The notes: a model not told the origin generated them from the sequence alone. 64,000 nucleotides of DNA from Branchinecta lynchi (GCA_023053575.1 JAKZAP010000021.1:18538212-18602211), one strand, 5' to 3'. Positions 10,978 through 22,559 are shown, numbered from the stretch's first letter. Program-made: numbers and translations.

Positions 10978-11362
10978 TAGTGTTGGGCGATATTTGGATT
11001 TTACGATATATCGATATATCGATATTTTCACTTTCGATATTCGATAATCGATATATCGATTATCGATATTTCTTTAGCATGTTTCGCTATAGGAATAGGA
11101 TACGTCTCGTTTCGTCCAAATATTCGAACGAAAGTGTCGTTAAATAGCATCTTGCATCATCTCAAACTCCGAATAATAAGAACTGAATTACGTAAAACAT
11201 ATTGCTTCAGTTTCGGATATATAAAATATAAATGTAGGTTATGTGGGATTATTTACAATAATTCTGAATGAAAAAATATCGTTTTCGATATCGATATTTG
11301 CGTTTCGATATCGATATTTGGTCCGATATATCGTTATCGATATTGAATATCGCCCAACACTA
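10978..11362. mobile_element. MITE with TAGTGTTGGGCGATAT ends, copy 1
   Basis: A 385-bp element starting tagtgttgggcgatat and ending atatcgcccaacacta. It has perfect 8-bp flanking duplications attacagg (10970-10977 and 11363-11370), the left one shared with the hAT-like element before it. Both ends are rich in TATCGATA repeats. It is non-autonomous; 8-bp duplications suggest hAT. Confidence 0.88.
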
Positions 11363-11370
11363 ATTACAGG

Positions 11371-11535
11371 TTTGTTTCCTTCCCCGAAGTTGAACCAGAG
11401 GATTGACAGCCTGACGAGGACCCTTGCCAAGAAGGGCCGAAATATCGCTGATGAAGAATCATAGCTGACGTATCCGTTGTAAAAAATTGTTTGAATAAAT
11501 GTTTCAAAGTCAGCTTGGGCTAAAAAAATATTTAT
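11371..11535. mobile_element. Foldback element, right half only
   Basis: Matches the right arm of the 28807-29121 element from tttgtttccttccccgaag to gtttgaataaatg. It continues into ttcaaagtcagcttgggct, the full terminal sequence. The left arm is missing. Confidence 0.7.
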
Positions 11536-11637
11536 TGACGCTATAGTTGATCAAAAACCAAGGGAGACCGGATGTACAAGTTCCACAGAAGCCTGATAGA
11601 TGGCATACTTTTTGTCATGTTTATTCTTTCTTTTTTT

Positions 11638-12010
11638 TAGTGTTGGGCGATATTTGGATTTTTCGATATATCGATATTTCCACTTTCGATAATCGATATA
11701 TCGATATCGATATTTCTTTAGTATGTTTTGCTATAGGATATGTCTCGTTTCGCCAAAATTTACTAACGAAATTGTCATTAAATAGCATCTTGCATCATCT
11801 CAAACTCCGAATAAATAAGAACTGAATTTTGGAAAACATATGCCTCCAATTTCCGATATATAAATGTAGGTTATGTTGGATTCTTTACAATAAGTATGAA
11901 TGAAAAAATATCGTTTTCGATATCGATATTTACGTTTCGATATTCGATATCGATATTTGGTCCGATATATCGATATATCGTTATTCGATATCGAATATCG
12001 CCCAACACTA
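11638..12010. mobile_element. MITE with TAGTGTTGGGCGATAT ends, copy 2
   Basis: A 373-bp sibling of the copy at 10978 with the same termini, flanked by perfect 8-bp duplications cttttttt (11630-11637 and 12011-12018). The independent target duplication fixes the element boundaries. Confidence 0.88.
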
Positions 12011-12018
12011 CTTTTTTT

Positions 12019-12469
12019 GAACGTGGCAGGACTCTTTGCCCAATGTCCCTACTTCCATTTCTTCCGGCATCGCCCGGGCTGCCTCCGGGTCAGAGTAGAC
12101 AAGTAAAACGTCCTTCATAAAATCCAAGACGAATTTCCGCCAGATGCACAAGAGAAACAACAACAATCACCCATTGGATTTTAGATTAGATTTCTGTAAA
12201 GGGGGAATAATTAGCCACTTGGAAAAGTCAGTCAGCAGCCACCATTCAATTTGGTTAGATTTGGTATCCGTCGCTTATCATTATACACGTTTTGTCTTGA
12301 AATTAATTATGTGACGTGTTATGAGAATTGAAAGAGAAGTAAAAAAGAATCGATGGAGCTAGTAGGGAAGCAGAGTGGATTAGTACTTTAAATGTCTTAG
12401 GCCTAAACAAGTTGCTTTACTGTTCATACCAGTATAACTGAAAGCCTGTTTGACGTTACTAAACGAAGA
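12019..12469. other. Intergenic, nothing recognised
   Basis: No coding segment or repeat partner was seen here. Short ORFs in the region are not supported by homology or composition. Confidence 0.4.
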
Positions 12470-12771
12470 AACAAGACCAAAGGTTTCGATGGGATCCCAC
12501 AAATTTAATATTGGGATGCAGACAATTGGGTCTCGTCTTCGCCAGACTCCTTAAACATATTTACTATTAAAGTTTAGCAACAGATTAAGGCCAAATAGCT
12601 AATCATCTGAGATAACCAAGTTCGGATATGGATTCAACATGTGTGTGTTACCCCTGAGTCTTATCTATTTTGAAGAAACTGATCGAAACTTACTGCCTTA
12701 CTTCTGCCAAATTTCCTGTTTCGGCCAAATTTCTGGGCGATCTGCTTGTCCGGCAAGAAAATAAAGCTCAA
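12470..12771 (+). mobile_element. GGATCCC-family element, 5' part, split by a GGCACTTG insertion
   Basis: Begins aacaagaccaaaggtttcga then tgggatccca, the standard 5' end of this family. It runs through agacaattgggtct and gccagactcctt to ggcaagaaaataaagctca. It is then cut by the element starting at 12772, and related internal sequence resumes after 16431 (ctgaacatctaataaacttc). Confidence 0.7.
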
Positions 12772-15700
12772 CAAGAGCTACGAGCTCATATGGCACTTGT
12801 ACGAGTAGGCTGTACAAGAAAGTAGATGAAAACGTCACAAAATACACCCGCCATCCAAAAGGGCGGTTCGGAAATAGAAATAGGATATTTAGTTTCACTC
12901 ATTTCTGAGCAGTTCCGGCATCGTCTCGATTGCAAATGCACATGACTGTTCAAACTTTCATCCCAATAAATCCATTTGTTTGATCCCTAGACGTGCTACA
13001 CGATTTCCGGTACTCACTCTATTTCCACCTACCGTGGCCGAATCTGGTTCGGAATAAAAAAAAATCGACCACCTAAAGCATCTTCGTTTATACCATCTAC
13101 CAAGTTTCACTCGAATCTGAGCATTTTTGGAAAGTTCCGGTACCCCCCCCTTCCCACCAACGTTGTCGGAGCCGGTTCGGGCCCAATCTCTTAATTCCCT
13201 CATCAAGTTTGACTGAAATTGGAGCATAGCCTATCTGCAAGTTTCCAGTACCCCCCCCCCCCCCTACCTTGGCCGAATCCGGCCCAGACGCCAAATAACA
13301 AATCTAGGCCGCATAAACTCGGCACTGTCGAATTGCATCTCATTCGGTCCATCCGTTTGGTTTTTGTGCATGTCAAAAGTCCCCCCACCCCCAATTCCCC
13401 TAATCGTGGTCGCATATGGTTCGAACGCATGTTTTACATGTCGAGGCCATCGATTCGTATCACCCATGAAGTTTCACTCGAATCAGACCACTCGTTCGCA
13501 ATTTATAGAAGTCCATATTTCTCTTCTCTTGCTCCCCCAAAAATGCTCGGATCTAGGAACGGAAGTTTCCGGGGGTATGTTGTGTCAGGTTTTTAAGTCA
13601 AGATAATTCGGGTCGCTAATATGCCTGCAAAGTTTCGTTGTCGTTTTACATCTGGAACTATTCTAACTCACGACTACCCGATTTCCAGGAAACCCCCTCC
13701 AACTCCCCCCACAGAGCCCCGAAACCATCTGGCTCCGTCAATTTCATCTAGGCCTAATGCTTGTTCCATCCATTAAGTTTCGTCCCAATCCCTCTACTTT
13801 TAGAGTTTCTTGAGTTTTCCACCCCCCCCCCCCCATCCCCACAGGTATCGGACCCGACTCGGACGTGACACTGAACGTCCGAGGCGATAGCTCACCAGAC
13901 AAGTTTCATTCAAATCCGATCACCCGTTCTAAAGTTATGCACGCCACTAGATTCCGGACTCCCCATCCACCCACTCCCCCACGATGGTCGGGTCGGGGAA
14001 ACGGCTGTTCTCAAGTCAATCTGTTCGGATCCCTGACATACCTGCCAAGTTTCATCGCCCTAGGACATCAGGAAGTATGCCGAACTCGCGGGATCGCTAG
14101 AAATCCGGACCCCCACCCCAACTCCCCCACAGTGCCCTGATCCGGTCCGGTTATGTCAATGACGTGTCGAGGACCTGTGCTTGTTTTTCCCACCAAGTTT
14201 CATCCCGATCCCTCCACTTTAAGCGTTTCTCAAAATTTCCGGTTCCCTCCTCCAACTCCTCCCAGTGTCATCGGATCCGGTCCGGTTATGTCAATGACGT
14301 GTCTAGGACCTGTGCTTGTTTTTCCCACCAAGTTTCATCCCGATCCCTCCACTTTAAGCGTTTCTCAAAATTTCCGGTTACCTCCTCCAACTCCCCCCAG
14401 TGTCATCGGTTCCGGCCCGGATTTAAAGTGAGGTGTCTGAGACACAAGGTCATCCTAAATATCAATTTTCATCAAGATCCGATCACCCGTTCAAAAGTTA
14501 TGCACGCCACTAGATTCCGGACTCCCCATCCACCCACTCCCCCCACAATGGTCGGGTCGGGGAAACGGCTGTTCTCAAGTCAATCTGTTCGGATCCTTGA
14601 CATACCTGCCAAGTTTCATCGCCCTAGGACACCAGGAAGTATGCCGAACTCGCGGGATCGCTAGAAATCCGGACCCCCATCCCAACTCCCCCACAGTGCC
14701 CTGATCCGGTCCGGTTATGTCAATGACGTGTCTAGGACCTGTGCTTGTTTTTCCCACCAAGTTTCATCCCGATCCCTCCACTTTAAGCGTTTCTCAAAAT
14801 TTCCGGTTCCCCACCCCAACTCCCCCACAGTGCCCTGATCCGGTCCGGTTATGTCAATGACGTTTCTAGGACCTGTGGTTGTGATCGCTAGAAATCCGGA
14901 CCCCCACCCCAACTCCCCCACAGTGCCCTGATCCGGTCCGGTTATGTCAATGACGTGTCGAGGACCTGTGCTTGTTTTTCCCACCAAGTTTCATCCCGAT
15001 CCCTCCACTTTAAGCGTTTCTCAAAATTTCCGGTTCCCTCCTCCAACTCCTCCCAGTGTCATCGGATCCGGTCCGGTTATGTCAATGACGTGTCTAGGAC
15101 CTGTGCTTGTTTTTCCCACCAAGTTTCATCCCGATCCCTCCACTTTAAGCGTTTCTCAAAATTTCCGGTTACCTCCTCCAACTCCCCCCAGTGTCATCGG
15201 TTCCGGCCCGGATTTAAAGTGAGGTGTCTGAGACACAAGGTCATCCTAAATATCAATTTTCATCAAGATCCGATCACCCGTTCAAAAGTTATGCACGCCA
15301 CTAGATTCCGGACTCCCCATCCACCCACTCCCCCCACAATGGTCGGGTCGGGGAAACGGCTGTTCTCAAGTCAATCTGTTCGGATCCTTGACATACCTGC
15401 CAAGTTTCATCGCCCTAGGACACCAGGAAGTATGCCGAACTCGCGGGATCGCTAGAAATCCGGACCCCCATCCCAACTCCCCCACAGTGCCCTGATCCGG
15501 TCCGGTTATGTCAATGACGTGTCTAGGACCTGTGCTTGTTTTTCCCACCAAGTTTCATCCCGATCCCTCCACTTTAAGCGCTTCTCAAAATTTCCGGTTC
15601 CCTCCTCCAACTCTCCCCAGTGTCATCGGATCCGGCCCGGATTTATAGTGAGGTGTCTGAGACACGAGGTCATCCTAAATATCAATTTTCATCAAGATCC

Positions 15701-16431
15701 GATCACCCGTTCGCAAGCTAAAAATACCTCAAATTTTGGCTTCACCCTCCCTCCACTCCCCCCCCCCCCCAGATGGTCGAATCGGGGAATTGATGATTTC
15801 CTATTTAAGCTGGTCGGGTCCCAGACATGCCTGTCAATTTCCATCGTCCCAGCACATCAGGAAGCACGGAACTCGCGGGATCACTACAAATTCGGACTTC
15901 TCCCCCCCCAACTCCCCCAAAGTGAGCGGATCCGTTCCGGTTATATCAGTCACGTATCTAGGACTTTTGCTTGTACTTTCCACCAAGTTTCATTCGGATC
16001 CCTCCACTCTAAGTGTTTTCCAAGATTTCCGGTTTCCCCCTCTAACTCCCCCCAGTGTCACCGGATCCGGTCTGGATTTAAAATGGAGGGTCTGAGACAC
16101 GAAGTCCTTCCATGTATTAAGTTTCATTAAGATCCGTTCACCCGTTCGTAAGCTAAAAATATCTCATTTTTCCTATTTTTTCCGGATTCCCCCTCCCTCC
16201 ACTCCCCTCCAGATGGTCGGATCGAGGAAGCGACAATTTCTAATTTAATCTGGTCCAGTTCCTGATATGCTTGCCAAGTTTCATCGTCCTAGCTTATCTG
16301 GAAGTGCCCGAACTAGCAAAACCGGGACCGACAGACCGACAGACCGACAGACCGACAGACCGACAGACCGACTGACGGACAGAAATAACAATCGCTATAT
16401 GGCACTTGAGTAAGCTCAAGTGCCATAAAAA
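12772..16431 (+). mobile_element. GGCACTTG-family element with expanded internal repeats
   Basis: The 5' end is caagagctacgagctcatat followed by ggcacttg; the same end appears at 58197 and, reversed, at 43807. The interior is a succession of ~100-bp modules built on ccaagtttcat followed by (c)gatcc and C-rich tracts. The 3' end is a (gaccgaca)n microsatellite, then a perfect hairpin atggcacttgag/ctcaagtgccat at 16399-16426, then taaaaac. No transposase or reverse transcriptase was seen; the many ORFs of 60-200 codons are repeat translations. The class is unknown. Confidence 0.7.
14092..15581. repeat. Tandem duplication, offset 791 bp
   Basis: 14092-14790 recurs at 14883-15581 with essentially no differences. 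This is shown by identical translations of 92, 166 and 61 residues in both copies. The near identity within an otherwise diverged array indicates a recent unequal exchange or duplication (or an assembly artefact). Confidence 0.9.
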
Positions 16432-17033
16432 CGGAATTTACCTTATACTGAACATCTAATAAACTTCAAATAAGACTTTAAATGATGAGAAATTTTCCGG
16501 TTTCAGCTGGGCTCCGGGCGAACTATATGTCTGGTTAAACAAGACCAAAGGTTTCGATGGGATCCCAAAAATTCAATATCTGATCCAGACAACTGGGTCT
16601 TGTCTTAGCCAGATCCAGTCTTCGCTAGACTCCTTGAACATTTTTACAATTAAAATTCAGAAACAGATTAAGGCCAAATAGCTAATCACCTGAGAAAACC
16701 AAGTTCAGATTTGGATTCAGCATGTGTGTTTACCCCTATAAGTCATATCTGTTTTGACGAAAACTTCCTGCCAATTCTGCCAATTTCCCGGTTCCGGCCG
16801 AACTCCAGAACTACTTGTCCGGCGAAAAAAGAAAGCTCAAAGACGAAATCAGGGTATCTTCTTTCCCCAGTAATGAACATCTAATCAACTTCAAATAGAA
16901 ATTTAGCTTATAACAAATTTTAGCCGGATTCCGGTCGAACTATATGTCCGGGTAAAATACGATTGTCATACAGTTACCCCTAAACCGCTTATCTAATCAA
17001 ATAGAAATAAAACTTTGACTTCCAACAGTTTTC

Positions 17034-17660
17034 CGGTTTTGGCCGGATTCCGGACGAACTACATGTCCGGGTAGAAACTTGTTTTCACATAAGTGTTCAG
17101 CATGTCTTCTTGCCCTAAATCGAACATCTAATCAACTCCAAATAAAACTTTTAATTTTGACAAACTTTCCGGTTTGGGCCGGATTCCGGTCGAAATACTT
17201 GTCCGTCGAGAAAATAGTTTTCATTATCCTGTTCAGCATGTCTTCCTTCCTCTAAATCGAACATTTAATCAACTTCAAATAAAACTTTTACTTTCAACAA
17301 ACTTTCCGGTTTGGGCCGGATTCCGGGCGAAATACTTGTCCGTCGAGAAAATAGTTTTCACCATCGTCTTCAGCATGTCTTCCTACCCCTAAATCGAACA
17401 TCTAATCAATTTCAAATAAAACTTTTACTTTCAACAAATTTTCCGGTTTGGGCCGGATTCCGGTCGAAATACTTGTCCGTCGAGAAAATAGTTTTCATTA
17501 TCCTGTTCAGCATGTCTTCCTTCCTCTAAATCGAACATTTAATCAACTTCAAATAAAACTTTTACTTTCAACAAACTTTCCGGTTTGGGCCGGATTCCGG
17601 GCGAACTACTTGTCCGATGACAAAATGGTTTTCACCATCATGTTCAGCATGTCTTCTTAC
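17034..17660 (+). repeat. Minisatellite, 137-bp unit, ~4.5 copies
   Basis: Units begin near 17034, 17171, 17308, 17445 and 17582, each with tttccggtttgggccggatt, a cgaa(a/c)tacttgtccg segment, a tcagcatgtcttc segment and aacatctaatcaacttcaaa. The three middle units are almost identical. One more unit lies at 18480-18650, and about three in the sister element at 21940-22330. Confidence 0.9.
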
Positions 17661-17849
17661 CCCATAATCGACTATCACATTAGCTGTTTCAAAATATTTT
17701 GTTTGTCCCTTAATTTGAATCCCCTCCCCCACCCCTAAATGTAGAGCTACAAAGCCCATCTACGAACTTGACTGGTCCGACGACCCAACGAACCCTCACA
17801 CCAAGTTTCATCAAAATATCTCGTTCCCTTCGAGAGTTATCGTGCTTAC

Positions 17850-17927
17850 AGACGGACGGACAGACGGACGGACGGACGGACGGACGGACGGACGGACGGA
17901 CGGACGGACGGACGGACAGACGGACAA
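17850..17927 (+). repeat. GGAC/GACA microsatellite
   Basis: About 78 bp of (ggac)n with cagac variants. The SVRPSVRPS-type ORFs on the minus strand are translations of this run. Confidence 0.95.
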
Positions 17928-18029
17928 CTTTTGCGATGTCATAGGTATCCCTCCACTTACGTTTTGGGATCCCAAAAACGATTGTCGTATCTCTTCTTAC
18001 CCCAAAATCGGACATCTAATCAGTTTTAA

Positions 18030-18450
18030 AGTTTAACTGAAAAGCCAACTTATTTTTGTATCAGTTAATTCAATTCACTGCATTATTTGGTTTGTGCAAA
18101 GTTTTTTTTTTATATTTTCACTATTTGCTCTAGAATGACGTTCAGAATATCAACGTCTGTCCTCACAGTACAAAATTCTACTATGACGCGGAAAATTTTA
18201 ATCTCAATCGAAACGTGGCTTTTCAGTGGCCAGAGATCATCTTGTGGAAGGTGCGGTCACAGGGTCAACACTTATTTTCCGTAAATCATTTTCATCAAGC
18301 ACACAACACAGTTAAAGTGATACAGGTACCACAAATCTGACAGGGAAATTCCACTATTTGAAAATCGATTATTCGTGAATAGCGCAGCAACGAAGTAACG
18401 CATTTCCATGGGGTTTTCGAGCCTCTTTAATTAAATAACTGAAGGGTAAC
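18030..18450. repeat. Dispersed ~400-bp repeat, copy 2 (partner 7055-7450)
   Basis: Colinear with copy 1, including the aaaattctactatgac and gattattcgtgaatagcg segments. It abuts the 3' end of the GGATCCC element. Confidence 0.6.
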
Positions 18451-18659
18451 CAGATTGTCCTACCTCAGCCCTTTTCAGTTAAACTTTAAATAAAAATTTT
18501 GCTTTTAACAATTTTTCCGGTTCGGTCGGATTCCGGGCGAACTACTTGTTCGGGTAGAAAATGATTTTTACTTAGTTTTCAGCATGACTTCCTACCCCAA
18601 AATCGAAAATCTAATAAACTTCAAATAAAACTTTTTCTTTTGACAAACTTTCCGGTTTA

Positions 18660-19116
18660 TGATAAAGGATTATGTTGTGTGCTATGTATGTAGGGGTTTA
18701 GTTACGGTAGTAGCGTGTGGCGTGCGAGCATGGTAATACTGGCGACTGGTTTAGGTGCGAATACACCGTTATACACCGAGTCTTTTCGAAGACGATACTC
18801 AGTTCGTAGGTCAATAACTAAAGCACATATATTTCGTATTTACTTACACTGTAGTTACGTCAATAGCACTTGTCACTAGGTCAACTGTGTCGAGCCCAGC
18901 TCGAACTCAGCTAGCTCCTGAGCTAGCTGAGTTCAGTCCTGACTGAACTGATCCCCAAGTTGAACTTATTTCCGAACTGTGAATTCGGTCCTTTTAAACC
19001 GACTTAGAAATGTAAACAGAGTGCCATAACGAATAGCGTTGCTTTTCTAACGTCCTAGCAAATCTCTATCCAGTCTGAAAGCTTAGGTGACCAACGGGGT
19101 AAGTTTGTCTAGGTTC
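18660..19116. other. Intergenic, no partner in the window
   Basis: The sequence has a short inverted motif (gctcgaactcagctagct ... agctagctgagttc) but no coding segment. A solo LTR is conceivable but I found no supporting target duplication. Confidence 0.35.
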
Positions 19117-21124
19117 TTTTTATGGCACTTGCCTTCCGGCCAAGTGCAATATACCGATCACTTTTCCGTCGGTCTGTCTGTCGGTCGGTCGGTCTGTCGG
19201 TCGGTCGGTCGGTTAGTCCGGTGTTTGCGAGTTAGGGTACTTCCAGATAAGCTAGGACGATGAAACTTGGCAGGCATATGAGGGACCCAACCAAACTAAG
19301 TTGGAAATAGTCACTTGCCCCATCCGACCATCGTGGGGGGAGGGAGGGGAGCCGAAATCCGGAATTTAGTGGCATGCATAACTCTCGAACTGGTTATCGG
19401 ATCTTAATGAAATTTGACATATGGAAAGACGTCATGTCTCAGATGTCCCATTTCAAGTCCGGACAGAATCCGATGAATGTGGGGGGGGAGGCGGAGGGGG
19501 GGGGACCGGAAATCATGTGACACGCTTAGAGTGGAAGGATCGGGATGAAACTTGGTGAGAGGAACAAGCACTAGCCCAGGTACATTATTGACAGAACCGG
19601 ACGGGATTCGTGCACTGTGGGGGGAGTTGCAGGGGGGGGTCCGGAATTCCGGTGATACGGAGATAAGTTACTTTTAGGTGGTCTAGGACAGTGAAACTTG
19701 GCAAGCATACAAGGGACCCAACCAAAACAACTTGGAAATAGTCACTTCCCCGATCGGACCACCGTGGGGGGAGTGGAGGGAAGGGGAATCCGAAATATAG
19801 AGGTACGTATAACTTTGGAACTTGTGATCGGATCTTAATGAAACTTGATATTTGGAAAGACCTCGTGTTTCGGATATCCCATGTGAAGTCCCAGCCGGAT
19901 CCGATTATTTTTTTGGGGGAGGAGTCAGAGGGGGGAGCCGTAAATCTTGTGACGTGCTTAGAGTGGAGCGATTGGGATGAAACTTGGTGGGAAGAACAAG
20001 CACAAGCCCTAGATTTGTCAGTGACAGAACTGGATCGGATTCGAGCACTGTGGAGTTAGATAGGGGGAAGGGGGGGGGAGGAATTCCGGTGATCACGAGT
20101 TAAGATACTTCCAGATGTGCTATTATCATGAAACTTGGCTTGAACATTAGAGACTTGACATGATTAGATCATTTTAGCCGCAAGGGTTTTGCTCACAACT
20201 GAATTTCTTAAAGTACAAATGATACTTTAGAGCAAAATATACATTTCATTCTCCCGATGAGCTCATCATCATTTTTGCTTCAAGAGTTTTTATTACAGAC
20301 GAATTTCTAGCGCCCCTAAAGTGCGCATCATCACAGCCAAATGCATTACCAAATGATACGTTCTTGTGATTTCCAAGGACCCATTATCTCAAGTGTTTTG
20401 CTTACAAATGATCACAACAAACCCACGAACTGAAGAATTCCTACTTTCATCAAATTCAGTTGTGAGCAAAACCCTTGAGGCTAAAATGGTCTAATCATGT
20501 CAAGTCTCTAATGTTCAAGCCAAGTTTCATGGTCCTAGCACATCTGAAAGTATCTTAACTCGTGATCACCGGAATTCCTCCACCCCCCCCCCTTCCCCCT
20601 ATCTAATTCCCCCCACAGTGCTCGAATCCGATCCAGTTCTGTCACTGACAAATCTAGGGCTTGTGCTTGTTCTTCCCACCAAGTTTCATCCCAATCGCTC
20701 CACTCTAAGCGCGTCACAAGATTTCCGGTCCCCCCCTCTCCGCCTCCCCCCCCCCCATATTCATCGGATTCGATCCGGACTTGAAATGGGACATCTGATA
20801 CATGACGTCTTTCCATATGTCAAATTTCATTAAGATCCGATAGCCAGTTCGAGAGTTATGCATGCCACTAAATTCCGGATTCCGGCTCCCCTCCCTCCCC
20901 CCACGATGGTCGGATGGGGCAAGTGCCTATTTCCAACTTAGTCTGGTTGGGTCACTCATATGCCTGCCAAGTTTCATCGTCCTAGCTTATCTGGAAGTAC
21001 CCTAACTCGCAAACACCGGACTAACCGACCGACCGACCGACCGACAGACAGACCGACAGACCGACAGACCGACGGAAAAGTGATCGGTATATGGCACTTG
21101 TCCGGAAGGCAAGTGCCATAAAAA
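19117..21124. mobile_element. GGCACTTG-family element, palindromic copy with 23-bp TIRs
   Basis: The ends tttttatggcacttgccttc/cgg and ccg/gaaggcaagtgccataaaaa are perfect inverted repeats. Inward of them, inverted (gtcg)n / (cgac)n microsatellites and the AAGTTTCAT modules mirror each other, so most of the 2 kb can fold on itself. The symmetry axis is near 20333 with a ~260-bp central spacer. The left arm holds one extra ~400-bp module, so the arms are unequal (~1.2 and ~0.8 kb). No open frame of coding character. Confidence 0.8.
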
Positions 21125-21611
21125 CGGGTGGCTTACTAGGGACGATTCTTAAAGGACCCCTCTTTCGTATTCTGCGTTTTAGGTTATCTCTAGCTACCTT
21201 ATGGAATTTTCAGCTTCTGACGAGTTTTTAGTAACGAGCCACCAGGTCGGCCTTCTGTTTCTAACTTACTTGTTTTCTTCATTTTCCCACTTTTTAACAA
21301 CGTGCATTCAGTTTTCGAATATTTTGCGTCCAGCCGCCGCGTCGGAGAACAAGAAGGCTGGAAAGAGTCTACAGGGGCTAACAAGAAAATCGCTAATCTC
21401 ACGTGGAAATTAATGTCAAAAAAACGATATTGCTGGGTTATTTCATCTCGACAAGATCATTTCTAGTAAGAGTTGTGCTTTAACTTCTATTTTCAACGGC
21501 ACAGATAACCCATGCGCAATAGCAGGGGCGTCATTATGGGGGGGGGGGGGGGGTACCCACCCCCTCGAAGAAAGAAAAAGCTAATCTGGGCTCTCGCAGA
21601 GCGCCCGAACA
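21125..21611. other. Intergenic with G run at ~21540
   Basis: No recognisable gene. A G tract lies near 21537-21553. The sequence ctaatctgggctctcgcaga/gcgcccgaac at 21580-21610 reappears just after the next element at 22561-22596. Confidence 0.4.
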
Positions 21612-22559
21612 AACAAGACCAAAGGTTTCGATGGGATCCCAAAAATTCAATATTTGATCCAGACAATTGGGTCTTGTCTTCGCCAGACTCCTTGAACATT
21701 TTTACTATTAAAATTCAAAAACAGGTTAATCATCTGAGAAAAACAAGTTCAGGTATTGAATCAGCATGTGTGTTTACCCCTATAAGCCATCTCTGTTTTG
21801 ACGAAAACTTTCCCGGTTTCGGCCGAATTCCGGAACTACTTTTCCGTCGAAAAAAGAAAGCTCAAAAACGAACTCAGCGTATCTTCTTTCCCTAATATTG
21901 AACATCTAATCAACTTCAAATAAAAATTCAACTTATAAAAAAATTTCCGGCTCCAGCCGGATTCCGGGCGAACTACTTGTCTGGGTAGAAAATTGGTTTC
22001 ACAGAAGTGTTCAGCCTGTCTTCTTACCCCTAAATCGAACATCTAATCAACTCCAAATAAAACTTTTACTTTTAACAAACTTTCCGGTTTTGGCCGGATT
22101 CTGGGCTAACTACTTGTCCGGCGATAAAACGGTTTTCACCATCGTGTTTAGCATGTCTTCTTACCCCTGAACCGAACATCTAATCAACTTCAAATAAAAC
22201 TTTTACTTTTAACAAACTTTCCGGTTTTGGCCGGTTTCCGGGCGAACTACTTTTCCGATGACAAAATGGTTTTCACCATCATGTTCAACATCTCTTCTTA
22301 CCTCATAATCGACTATCACATTATCTGTTTAAAAATATTTAATTTGTCCCTTAATTTAAAACCCCTCCCCCACCCCTAAACGTAGGGCTAAATAGCTCAA
22401 CTACGAATTTGACCTTACTCTTGACCCAAAGAATCCTCACACCAAGTTTCATCAAAATATCTCATTCCCTTCGAGAGTTACAGTGCGCACAGACGGACGG
22501 ACGGACAACTTTTGCGATGTCATAGGTATCCCTCCACTTGCGTTTAGGGATCCCAAAAA
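21612..22559 (+). mobile_element. GGATCCC-family element, shorter copy
   Basis: Starts aacaagaccaaaggtttcga and ends gggatcccaaaaa. It contains about three 137-bp units and only a short GGAC run. It is flanked on both sides by ~33 bp of similar sequence (agcta-a-ctgg..ctcgcagagcgcccgaac), which could be a duplicated flank or part of an outer repeat. Confidence 0.75.

Larger units (their letters stand above)
16538..17979 (+). mobile_element. GGATCCC-family element, long copy
   Basis: Starts aacaagaccaaaggtttcga/tgggatccc. It carries a 137-bp minisatellite (17034-17660), an acc-aagtttcatcaaaatatct module and a GGAC microsatellite, and ends cgttttgggatcccaaaaa. It has no coding capacity beyond repeat ORFs. 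Other copies: 12470, 21612-22559, 28412-29444, and reversed at 27290-27575 and 47478-47870; a 3' part lies at 57645-57915. Confidence 0.75.

Noticed and set aside
14164..15455. Paired identical 166-codon ORFs and other 60-200 codon ORFs at 13-16 kb
   Set aside because: They are translations of AAGTTTCAT modules and C-rich tracts; frames open on several strands at once and follow the repeat period, with no protein family resemblance.
17034..17660. CRISPR-like regular array
   Set aside because: The whole 137-bp unit repeats with no unique spacers, in a eukaryotic genome; it is a minisatellite.
17710..18036. SVRPSVRPS / DGRTDGRTD repeat proteins
   Set aside because: Pure translation of the GGAC microsatellite, open in both directions.
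18660..19116. Solo LTR
   Set aside because: Unique composition suggested it, but no TG..CA ends with a flanking duplication could be found.
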